Position numbers and translations under genes: made by a program. 64,000 bases of DNA, from assembly GCA_963989245.1 (NCBI GenBank), contig OZ022341.1, forward strand, positions 49,499,626-49,563,625, read 5' to 3'. The notes under the pieces were generated by a model, which saw nothing but the letters and a program-made list of their open reading frames with translations, did not search any database and was not told the origin of the DNA. Shown here in pieces: positions 36,819 to 64,000 of the stretch. Position 1 is the first letter of the stretch. Each line of letters starts with the position of its first letter. The DNA is from Nansenia antarctica. Its lineage: Eukaryota > Chordata > Actinopteri > Argentiniformes > Microstomatidae.

Positions 36819-36890
36819 TGTCTCAGTGCGCTGCGAGAGAGGTCTGCATTTTATATCAGTAGAACCGAAAATCGCATTCATCATCGACAA
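36819..36890 (-). ncRNA. C/D-box snoRNA, SNORD48-like, copy 1
   Basis: The C box ATGATGA (36878-36884), D' ACTGA after TTTTCGGTTCTA, and D box CTGA (36823-36826) preceded by CTCTCGCAGCGCA. The GCAGCGC element just before D resembles mammalian SNORD48 (GCAGCGCTCTGA, from memory), the other snoRNA of the SNHG32 host. The rRNA target was not assigned. Confidence 0.7.
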
Positions 36891-37021
36891 CTGTACGGGG
36901 CCATCATTTCTAGACCACTACTGTTCTGAGAATTTCATTAATTAATATTTAATAAGTAATGCTTAGCATAGGGCCATCTTCAACAATGAGGCTGTAATCT
37001 CTAATCTACCAAGCATGGCAA

Positions 37022-37080
37022 TGAAGCACAGAAAGAACTTCATGCTTTACTCAGACTAGTCTATGAAATCATTGCATACA
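37022..37080 (-). ncRNA. Decayed SNORD52-like copy 3
   Basis: Shares the CATGAAGTT and AGACTAG words but has lost the GAGTC part of the guide and a clean C box (AATGATTTC). It sits in the same intron as the intact SNORD48-like copy at 36819. Confidence 0.5.
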
Positions 37081-37255
37081 CCAGAACAGCCAAATTATTC
37101 TAAAAGGTGACTGAGTGACATGTACGGTAATAGCTTACCAAATATTGGGAAATTCAAGACCAAGAATCTCCTGCCCCTTAACCTAGAAAAGAACGACTTG
37201 AGTTAGCATCAAGTGGAATTTGTGGTTTTTGCATTGCGATGAAAGCCAGTATGCA

Positions 37256-37320
37256 TTTTCAGTGCACTGTGAAATAACTTCATGTTTTATCAGAGACTCT
37301 AGTCTATGGATTCATCATTA
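37256..37320 (-). ncRNA. C/D-box snoRNA, SNORD52-like, copy 4
   Basis: C box TGATGA at 37312-37317, D box at 37259-37262, and the AGACTAGAGTC guide before D' CTGA. Confidence 0.8.
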
Positions 37321-37635
37321 ATGCACACATTCCACTACTGCTGTTTAACTTGATTTGGCATATTCCTTACCCTCAAAACACCATATGGACTCAGTCAATA
37401 CAGTCCACCAGTTTGATCCGATCAAGACCATTTTCCTAAAAAGACAGGCCAAAGCTCAGTTAGTGTCACTCAATACATTTAAGTCACATGCTTCAAGAAA
37501 GGAGTCAGTGTGGGTTCATTGCACTGTGAAATAGCTTAATGGGAAATCTTAGTGCATACAGCAATGTCCCCCAGCAGATAGATTAAGAGTAAACAGGGCC
37601 ATTCATTTAGTTAATCTTAACATTCATTACACCAG

Positions 37636-37705
37636 TGTCTCAGTGCGCTGCGAGAGAAGTCTTCATTTTATATCAGTAGAACCAAATCGCATTCATCATC
37701 GACAA
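37636..37705 (-). ncRNA. C/D-box snoRNA, SNORD48-like, copy 2
   Basis: C box ATGATGA at 37693-37699, D box at 37640-37643, and the GCAGCGCA element before D. A few bases differ from copy 1 (one A-run shortened, GAAGACTT for GCAGACC). Confidence 0.7.
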
Positions 37706-37919
37706 CTGTATGGGGCCATAATTTCTAGACCACTACTGTTCTGAGAATTTTTGTAATATTTAATAAGTAATACTTACCATGGGGCCATCTTCTACAATGA
37801 GGCTGTAATCCCAGACTTCATTGCTCGGAATCTCCTGCCCCTTAACCTAGAAAAGAACGACTTGAGTTAGCATCAAGTGGAATTTGTGGTTTTTGCATTG
37901 AGATGAAAGCCAGTATGCA

Positions 37920-37985
37920 TTTTCAGTGCACTGTGAAATAACTTCATGTTTTATCAGAGACTCTAGTCTATGGATTCATCATTAA
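37920..37985 (-). ncRNA. C/D-box snoRNA, SNORD52-like, copy 5
   Basis: C box at 37976-37981, D box at 37923-37926, guide AGACTAGAGTC intact. Identical to copy 4 over the mature region as read. Confidence 0.8.
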
Positions 37986-38183
37986 TGCACACATTCCACT
38001 ACTGCTGTTTAACTTGATTTGGCATATTCCTTACCCTCAAAACACCATATGGACTCAACAGTCCACTAGTTTGATCCGATCAAGACCATTTTCCTAAAAA
38101 GACAGGCCAAAGCTCAGTTAGTGGATAAAAACACGGTTAGCAGCAACCCAGAGACATGCCACTATTGGAACAGCTCAGCTATG

Positions 38184-38249
38184 TGGTCAGTGCACTGTGA
38201 AATAACCTCATGGTAAATCAGAGACTCTAGTCTAGTAAATCATCACTCC
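38184..38249 (-). ncRNA. C/D-box snoRNA, SNORD52-like, copy 6
   Basis: C box at 38240-38245, D box at 38187-38190, guide intact. Duplicate of copy 1, together with its flanking exon. Confidence 0.8.
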
Positions 38250-38410
38250 ACAAGAACATTGCAGTACTGGACATTTTGCAATGAAAGATACTTACCAAGT
38301 GTTTCCTGTGTCACTCCTGCACCACAGCTCCTCTTAGTCCTAGAAAAGCAAAGTCGCACTATAAACCACAACCAGGTAAAACCCACCAATGTTTAGACAC
38401 AGTTCATGTG

Positions 38411-38476
38411 TAGTCAGTGCACTGTGAAAGAACTTCATGGTAAATCAGAGACTCTAGTCTAGTAATTCATCACCAC
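38411..38476 (-). ncRNA. C/D-box snoRNA, SNORD52-like, copy 7
   Basis: C box at 38467-38472, D box at 38414-38417, guide intact. Duplicate of copy 2. Confidence 0.8.
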
Positions 38477-38692
38477 ACACCACTGCAACCTCTTGGATAA
38501 ACATTCTGCACTTATCAGTTGATACCTTTTCATGCCTGGCTGTATGCTGCAGTCTGGAAATCCTTCAACAAGTCAAACCTTAAAAGAAAAACAAAAAATA
38601 CATTAGTGAGTAGTCATTTCCCCCAGCATAAATGGATATTAAGAGTAAACAGGGCCATTAATTTAGTTACTCGTGACTTATTTTTACGCCAG

Positions 38693-38762
38693 TGTCTCAG
38701 TGCGCTGCGAGAGAGGTCTGCATTTTATATCAGTAGAACCGAAAATCGCATTCATCATAGAC
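38693..38762 (-). ncRNA. C/D-box snoRNA, SNORD48-like, copy 3
   Basis: C box at 38752-38758, D box at 38697-38700, CTCTCGCAGCGCA before D. Duplicate of copy 1 at 36819. Confidence 0.7.
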
Positions 38763-38998
38763 AACTGTATTATAAATATATATAGTATAGAAATCATCAT
38801 TTCTAGACCACTACTGTTGTGAGAATTTTTTTAAATATTTAATAATGCTTACCATGGGGCCATCTTCTACAATGAGGCTGTAATCCCAGACTTCATTGCT
38901 CGGAATCTCCTGCCCCTTAACCTAGAAAAGAACGACGTGAGACTGTTAGCAACAAGTGGAATTTGTGGGTTTTGCATTGAGACGAAAGCCAGTATGCA

Positions 38999-39064
38999 TT
39001 TTCAGTGCACTGTGAAATAACTTCATATTTTATCAGAGACTCTAGTCTATGGATTCATCATTAA
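38999..39064 (-). ncRNA. C/D-box snoRNA, SNORD52-like, copy 8
   Basis: C box at 39055-39060, D box at 39002-39005, guide intact. Confidence 0.8.
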
Positions 39065-39372
39065 TGCACACATTCCACTACTGCTGTTTAACTTGATTTT
39101 GCATATTCCTTACCCTCAAAACACCATATGGACTCAACAGTCCACTAGTTTGATCCGATCAAGACCATTTTCCTAAAAAGACAGGCCAAAGCTCAGTTAG
39201 TGTCACTCAATACATTTAAGTCACATGCTTCAAGAAAGGAGTCAGTGTGGGTTCATTGCACTGTGAAATAGCTTAATGGGAAATCTTAGTGTATACAGCA
39301 ATGTCCCCCAGCAGATAGATTAAGAGTAAACAGGGCCATTCATTTAGTTAATCTTAACATTCATTACACCAG

Positions 39373-39442
39373 TGTCTCAGTGCGCTGCGAGAGAAGTCTT
39401 CATTTTATATCAGTAGAACCAAATCGCATTCATCATCGACAA
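39373..39442 (-). ncRNA. C/D-box snoRNA, SNORD48-like, copy 4
   Basis: C box at 39430-39436, D box at 39377-39380, GCAGCGCA before D. Matches copy 2 at 37636. Confidence 0.7.
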
Positions 39443-39656
39443 CTGTATGGGGCCATAATTTCTAGACCACTACTGTTCTGAGAATTTTTGTAATATTTAA
39501 TAAGTAATACTTACCATGGGGCCATCTTTTACAATGAGGCTGTAATCCCAGACTTCATTGCTCGGAATCTCCTGCCCCTTTATCTAGAAAAGAACGACTT
39601 GAGTTAGCATCAAGTGGAATTTGTGGTTTTTGCATTGCGATGAAAGCCAGTATGCA

Positions 39657-39725
39657 TTTTCAGTGCACTGTGAAATAACTTCATGTTTTATCAGAGACTC
39701 TAGTCTATGGATTAATCATTAATGC
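39657..39725 (-). ncRNA. SNORD52-like copy 9 with altered C box
   Basis: The D box (39660-39663) and guide AGACTAGAGTC are intact. The C box reads TGATTA instead of TGATGA, which changes the conserved GA of the k-turn, so this copy may be poorly expressed. Confidence 0.65.
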
Positions 39726-40195
39726 ACACATTCCACTACTGCTGTTTAACTTGATTTGCATATTCCTTACCCTCAAAAACACCATATGGACTCCATCAAC
39801 AGTCCACTAGTTTGATCCGATCAAGACCATTTTCCTAAAAAGACAGGCCAAAGCTCAGTTAGTGTCACTCAATACATTTAAGTCACATGCTTCAAGAAAG
39901 GAGTGTCAGTGTGGGTTCATTGCACTGTGAAAGATTTAGACACCTCTCGGTTTGCCTTGGCTCTACACGTGCTGTGCATGCGTGGAGATCCGTGACTTTC
40001 TTTTCTAAGGAGTGGCTCAATTTACCTCGCCAACGAACTTCAGCCACGTCACTGTCGGCCAGGCCAACTTCGTAGATGCCGTCACTGTTTACAGTGTGAT
40101 TTGTGATTGCAGGGTTTTCATTCTTTTTTTGGTCCATCTTTAGCTACCATTCCGTCTTCACCGTCACAGGCTCCAGAGCGAGACGTTGTTACAGA

Positions 40196-40227
40196 GGCCT
40201 AGAAGAAGCGCGTGCAGGGCTTTTATA
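40196..40227 (-). promoter_or_regulatory. TATA box and 5'-TOP-like start of the snoRNA host
   Basis: On the minus strand TATAAAA (40221-40227) is followed about 20 nt later by the pyrimidine stretch CTTCTTCT (40199-40206). A C-start pyrimidine tract is typical of snoRNA host and ribosomal-protein genes (5'-TOP). Confidence 0.6.
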
Positions 40228-40540
40228 GGGTTGGGTCCTTACTGCGCCATGGCTAGCAAACATACTGCCTGTCTGTGTTGTCAGGGCAATCTATCAATTC
40301 TTGATCATAATAGTCGGAAATCAAACCTAATTTAAATAATTTCACAGTAACTTACTCGATATTTTTCCAATGTTTAATAAGTCACACTCAGCCAGAATGA
40401 CAGTAAAAACGGATTGTCAAGCTTAACGTATGGCCACTAGGTGGCGTAGTTGACCCAAAACACGGTTACAAACCACACCCTCTGTCTCCTCCACAGTTGG
40501 ATGATTCTCACGTCACTGAGGTCAGCTGCAAGAAGTGAAG
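40228..40540. promoter_or_regulatory. Divergent promoter region between snhg32-like gene and sacm1l
   Basis: Only about 330 bp separate the snoRNA host start (minus) from the sacm1l ATG (plus). GTGGCGTAGTTG and TGACGT-type elements (CACGTCACTGAGGTCA, 40510-40525) lie close to the sacm1l start. A shared bidirectional promoter is likely. Confidence 0.5.
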
Positions 40541-59871
<19,331 letters not shown>

Positions 59872-62615
59872 ATGTGTGTGTGTGGAAAGCAGTTGGGGCC
59901 AGCAGACTTGTATACCTCACCATCTTCATCCTCCTCCTCCTCCTCCTCCTCCTGTTCTTCCTCTTCTTCCCAGCTGCTCCAGGCTTGGACTCTGTACTGA
60001 CCTGCTCTCCACACTCTACCGCTAGAGTTTCTATGAGGCTTTCTATTACAGAGCTCCTGTTTGATTATCCAGTAAAACACAAGTCTGCTCTCGCAACAGT
60101 CTCCTGTACAAGACCCACTCTCCTTATTTACTGCTCTCAACCGTCTCTTGCCAGACCCACACTCCTCCCTTACTTACCTACCTTTTCTTTTCCAGATTCC
60201 TTAGTTACTGATGTGTACAGAGTTTCTAATAGCTTTTTCATTTGTTTTGGATTGAGGTGGGGAGGGTTGGTGTGCGTGTGTGGTCAACCTTGGCAGTTGT
60301 TTGGCCAACTAAAGGCATACGGTTTATCACAGAGGTTACAGACAAACCTTTGATGGCACTTTAGTGAATTACAGCAGAATTGTACAATTTCCATGAGCGA
60401 AAATAGATACAAGAGATGACCCTGCAGCCATACAGCTTGTACCTTACTGAAGGGTTCCTTCTCTCGGTTTACTGTTATTGTAATGCAATTATGTCACTTC
60501 AACTTATGGAATCCGCAGGGAAAAGGAATGGCACATGTGCATAATAGAATTAATTTGTGACACATGGTTCTGATAGTATATGATTGGCTGATGTTTTGGT
60601 TGTCCTCTTGAATGTAACAAGCCTTACTAAATTGCTAACTGTGATAAAAGATATATAAGATTTAACATATTAGTTAATCCAGGAGAAGATGGGGGTGGGA
60701 AATAGTATGTCTTCCTAAGAACTTAATCATGCATAGTATTTATTATGATTCTATTTAGGTAAGGGCTTCTTACTTATCCTACCATCTTATTTTTGCACTT
60801 TGAGTGAACATGAAATGAGTTGCACATAGTACTGTATGTGATGTGAGTGGTGCAGTGGAGGCTAGTGGAGGATTGGCTTATTGTAATGCATGGAATGGAA
60901 TGAGGAGCCTGTCCTCTGATTTCTACCTCCACCAGCCTCCCCTGGAGTGGTGGTGTGAGAAAATAAGGTTTCCATTTGATCAGGACCAATGAGGTCCACG
61001 ATTGTAGTCTCTCTCCCATTGATCTATCCTCTGGTGGGCATTTTTGAACTGTCACAATGTCTTCTTAGTCTATTCCAGTTTACCTCTCACAGCATTTTGA
61101 AGTGTTGTGTTTCAGATACAGAATCTTCATCCACACATAAACCTCTGCCTTACAAGCTTGCCCCTCAATGAAAAAAGGGGATGATTGAAATAATACTACT
61201 ATCATGCATTTGACTTAAAGTCTTGCACTGGTTTTCAGGGTGGTTTCAGACTTACTTTGTTAGATTACGTACACCGTTATGTTGCAATGCCTTTTTGTGT
61301 CTGCTTTCCAACTCTTGATTTCACATTCCAAGTAAGTTAGGCTGTGCTCTTTGCATGTGCCGTTTTGACCACTCGACAAATATTCTGGTATTTTTCATAA
61401 GGCAAGGCAAGGCAAGGCAAGGCAAGGCAATTTTGCATCTTAATTACACAAGAGATGAAGAGATTGTACTGTATTGCTATTGTTTATTTTGATCAAGAAA
61501 AATATTATAGAATTAAGTTGAAAGGTTAGCTTAGCTATAACATAATTTGGTGGTAACACAAATTCTACCTAGACAGTGGTAATTATTTATAGAGGTGCAA
61601 TCCATGACCAACTCATGCTTGTCTCCTGTGCTACCATTATCCCTGTGTATGTTTGACTTATACATTGTGCACTTGAAAGGGTGAAATGTGTACCATAAAC
61701 ATATCCTTGCAGTTACATTCTGTATATTTTACAATGAGATTTGTATTTTGAGCACGTATTTGCAGAATCTATAATTGTAAGAAGAAACTGATTTTATCTG
61801 GCTGGGAGACCATTTCTAAATGGCCATGTTTACTGATCTTTCATGGCAGTCCACTGCATTTTAATGGTTTGATTTGCCTGGTGATGAATATGTTGATAAG
61901 GGGATGTATAATCTTGGGTTTGTGTTTTGAAGTATTACCCTCAAAATATTAGATTTATTTTTGGAATAATTATGTGTTAGATTTAATTCTCAGTATTTTA
62001 CTTTTCTTTTTCAATCATTCCCTCTTGATGGTATGCGAAGATATGTCCTCAAGAACAATATGAACATATGGGTACAACAACAATGGATGCATTCCAGATG
62101 TGTTTAGAACAGTTAGGCTGTGTAGATGATGTGATTTCTATCATATTGATGTGATTCTTGAGACATTAAGCTCTTCTTCTGGTGAATATCTGATAATCTA
62201 CACAGCCTGTCTATTTGAAAAACTGTCTGCCAGTGTGTAGAAGCTCAACATTCCCCCTACATGATTATTTCTAAGCTGTGAAGATTCTGACCAGTACTAT
62301 GCGTGGTTTATACTTCCATAGCTGTTATTTTAATAATCAGACCTCATCATTATTTTGGTTTGCCCATTATTGTTGGTGCAGTGTGATTTTAGAACATGTA
62401 ATAAGATTCAAGAATGTAATGAGATCATTTAATGAGTGGTATAACTAGAGATGATGGGACTTATAGATTTGGGCCAACCTACACAGCTGTGTATAATTTA
62501 GAGAGCAGCCGCAATGTTGGTATGGCTCCGTGAATTATTAAAATTCTATCATGCAATGGCTTTATGGTTACGAATTGTTTATTTCACCGTCAATAAACTG
62601 TAATGAAAATGGCAA
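59872..62615 (+). other. sacm1l 3' UTR
   Basis: From the TGA stop to AATAAA at 62592-62597, about 2.7 kb, AT-rich and without splice or coding signals. It contains a CTC-rich stretch (59929-59970), a 92-bp hAT MITE (60853-60944) and six GGCAA units (61401-61430). Confidence 0.65.
60853..60944. mobile_element. 92-bp hAT-type MITE in the sacm1l 3' UTR
   Basis: Ends CAGTGGAGGCTAGTGGAGGA and ACCTCCACCAGCCTCCCCTG are inverted repeats. The flanking 8-bp duplication GAGTGGTG is perfect (60845-60852 and 60945-60952). Confidence 0.9.
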
Positions 62616-62697
62616 AACAATTTGACTGACTTAATTTGTATCAGTTGATTAGACAGGTTTCGTAGAGACACGGTTGCATCTGGTCGCAGTTGTAGGG

Positions 62698-62862
62698 AGC
62701 ATGCCTATGTTCCCCGGGTCCTATGTTCCCCGGGTCCTATGTTCCCCGGGTTCTATGTTCCCCGGTTCCCCACTTCCGAAAAAGGGTTCTATGTTCCCCG
62801 CTTCCGAAAAAGGGTTCTATGTTCCCCGATTCCGAAAAAGGGTCCTATGTTCCCCGCCTGCC
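62698..62862. repeat. Minisatellite of TCCTATGTTCCCCGGG units
   Basis: Three 16-bp TCCTATGTTCCCCGGG-type units, followed by three ~28-bp units combining CTTCCGAAAAAGGGT with TCTATGTTCCCCGC. Confidence 0.85.
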
Positions 62863-63299
62863 GTTGTGTCAAGCGACCCCATGTGTCGTTATGTGGTACT
62901 GCATGAGAGTTTGACTCTTTTTTTTTCTTCTTTTTTTTTTTTCTTTTTTTTTTGGGTCTTAAGATGACTTGGAAATAATGAAGAACACAATGAATGTCAT
63001 AGTATTGTCTCAGCATTTTATATAACTCCCTAGATAGATCATTTTCGGGATGGAATTGAAAATCTTATATTCCTAAAAGAACACCAGTGATATATATATA
63101 TACACATTATTAAATATTTTTTCTATATTTTTGTCAAATGAAATCAAATAAATACAGTAGAGATATCAATCCAAAATATAGGCTTTTATTGCAACCAACA
63201 AAAAAAAAAAAACTATGTTTGTGCAAACATGGTGTTTGTTTCCAAGACCAAGCATCAAAATGCCAGGGCGGCGTCAGGCACAGCAACAAACAGCAACAA

Positions 63300-63531
63300 A
63301 CATAATAACAATAACAATATTTAGGCCAATAACAATAGCATAATAATAACAATAACAATAATAATAATAAGAAGAAGAACAAAATTAGGCCAATAACAAT
63401 AATAATAATAATAACAAAATTAGGCCAATAATAATAATAACAATAACAAAAGTAGGCCAATAATAATAATAATAACAAAATTAGGCCAATAACAATAATA
63501 ATAATAATAATAACAAAATTAGGCCAATAAC

Positions 63532-63563
<32 letters not shown>

Positions 63564-63660
63564 TAACAAAAGTAGGCCAATAACAATAATAATAATAATA
63601 ATAACAATAACAAAATTAGGCCAATAACAATAATAATAATAATAATAATAACAACAACAT
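63300..63660. repeat. Tandem array of AAATTAGGCCAATAACAATAA units
   Basis: About ten units in which (AAT)n of variable length separates an AAAATTAGGCCAATAA word. The minus-strand reading frame over it is an artefact. Confidence 0.9.
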
Positions 63661-63705
63661 AGGCCAAAGTGCTATCAAAATAAATGTGGAAAAAATCTAA
63701 AAGAT

Positions 63706-63965
63706 CTAGCCCATACGGACGCTACGGCTGACAGCCCTCCAGTACGAAGCCAGATCTCTGAGGCCCTGCATATACTGTCCTTTCAGCCTCAGTAGACGGG
63801 CCTCCAACTCCCTCCACTTCCGCCTCCTTGTTGGGGGAGCGTGGCCTCTGTCTGCCATCCCCAGCTTATCCTCTGCAAGTGTTTGCTGATCCTTCAGGTG
63901 CCGAAGGAATATCCAAAGTGAAGGATGGCGCACTTGGACAGCATCGTTTAGAGTACGATGATAAG
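63706..63965 (-). pseudogene. Transposase-like exon, possibly MULE C-terminal region
   Basis: On the minus strand an acceptor (TTGTTCTAG) precedes a frame reading YHRTLNDAVQVRHPSLWIFL, RHLKDQQTLAEDKLGMADRG, then RRRKWRELEARLLRLKGQYM and SYWRAVSRSVRMG-stop. The HPxLWxFLxxLKxxQ pattern resembles the region after the catalytic domain in Mutator-like transposases of fish. Upstream exons would lie beyond the window. The family call is tentative. Confidence 0.45.
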
Positions 63966-64000
63966 CTAGAACAAAAATACAGAATTATAACTTATTAGCC

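Larger units (their letters stand above)
35976..40206 (-). ncRNA. snhg32: snoRNA host gene, SNHG32/C6orf48-like, multi-snoRNA
   Basis: Fourteen short exons are predicted from splice consensus. Exon 1 is 40026 to about 40205, then 39771-39834, 39515-39583, 39114-39172, 38853-38921, 38526-38578, 38296-38339, 38035-38093, 37778-37846, 37371-37435, 37139-37182, 36652-36704 and 36422-36465. The last is about 35976-36241, with AATAAA at 35995-36000. Twelve of the introns each hold a C/D snoRNA, whose D box lies about 75 nt upstream of the acceptor in the copies measured. That is the classic snoRNA-host layout. Host exons repeat in families (37778, 38853 and 39515; 37371, 38035, 39114 and 39771; 36422 and 38296; 36652 and 38526), so the gene grew by tandem duplication. 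Exon 1 could start a 41-aa peptide (MDQKKNENPAITNH...) that stops early in exon 2. SNORD52-type guides and MHC-region neighbours argue for SNHG32. Confidence 0.75.

Noticed and set aside
36645..36929. Two similar 88-94 codon frames (36645 and 38519) suggesting a duplicated small gene
   Set aside because: They cross splice sites and snoRNAs on the opposite strand. The similarity comes from the duplicated snoRNA units.
36300..39730. CRISPR-like array (regularly repeated ~60-bp units)
   Set aside because: Spacing is irregular, the units are C/D snoRNAs within spliced introns, and the genome is eukaryotic.

Overview
This is vertebrate nuclear DNA, most likely from a ray-finned (teleost) fish. 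The evidence is split genes with GT-AG introns, long dinucleotide microsatellites, and a dense load of DNA transposons (hAT, pogo-like, short inverted-repeat elements), SINEs and CR1/L2-type LINE pieces of kinds common in teleosts. I cannot name the species.

Layout, left to right: (1) the last two coding exons of a DDX39B/UAP56-type RNA helicase (+, 1215-1564); (2) mgat1, N-acetylglucosaminyltransferase I (-, 3518-8042), whose single coding intron holds a hAT transposon; (3) a 5.6 kb stretch without a recognisable gene but with repeats and a possible CpG promoter; (4) vars2, mitochondrial valyl-tRNA synthetase (-, 13803-27176, 29 coding exons that join in frame to 1089 aa); (5) ppp1r11, protein phosphatase-1 inhibitor-3 (+, 27963-28859), head-to-head with vars2; (6) a C6orf47-like membrane protein gene (-, 33425-34390), tail-to-tail with ppp1r11; (7) a snoRNA host gene (-, about 35976-40206) read as the SNHG32/C6orf48 equivalent, with 13 C/D-box snoRNA loci, one main snoRNA per intron; (8) sacm1l, the SAC1 phosphoinositide phosphatase (+, 40541-59871, 20 coding exons joining in frame to 586 aa), head-to-head with the snoRNA host; (9) a repeat-rich end with a transposase-like exon.

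DDX39B, VARS2, PPP1R11, C6orf47 and SNHG32 all lie in the human MHC region (class I and class III), so this is an MHC-linked housekeeping block, here compacted and joined to mgat1 and sacm1l. The genes do not form one pathway: they serve mRNA export, Golgi N-glycan maturation, mitochondrial tRNA charging, PP1 control, rRNA 2'-O-methylation and phosphoinositide turnover. Two of the intergenic spaces look like shared bidirectional promoters.

The most interesting signal is the snoRNA host gene. Exon-snoRNA-intron units have been tandemly duplicated into nine SNORD52-like and four SNORD48-like loci. The second is a set of nested transposons whose boundaries and target-site duplications can be read directly: two copies of one hAT family with 8-bp duplications, a hAT carrying a tandemly doubled smaller element, a pogo-like element with TA duplications, and a SINE inserted inside another DNA element.
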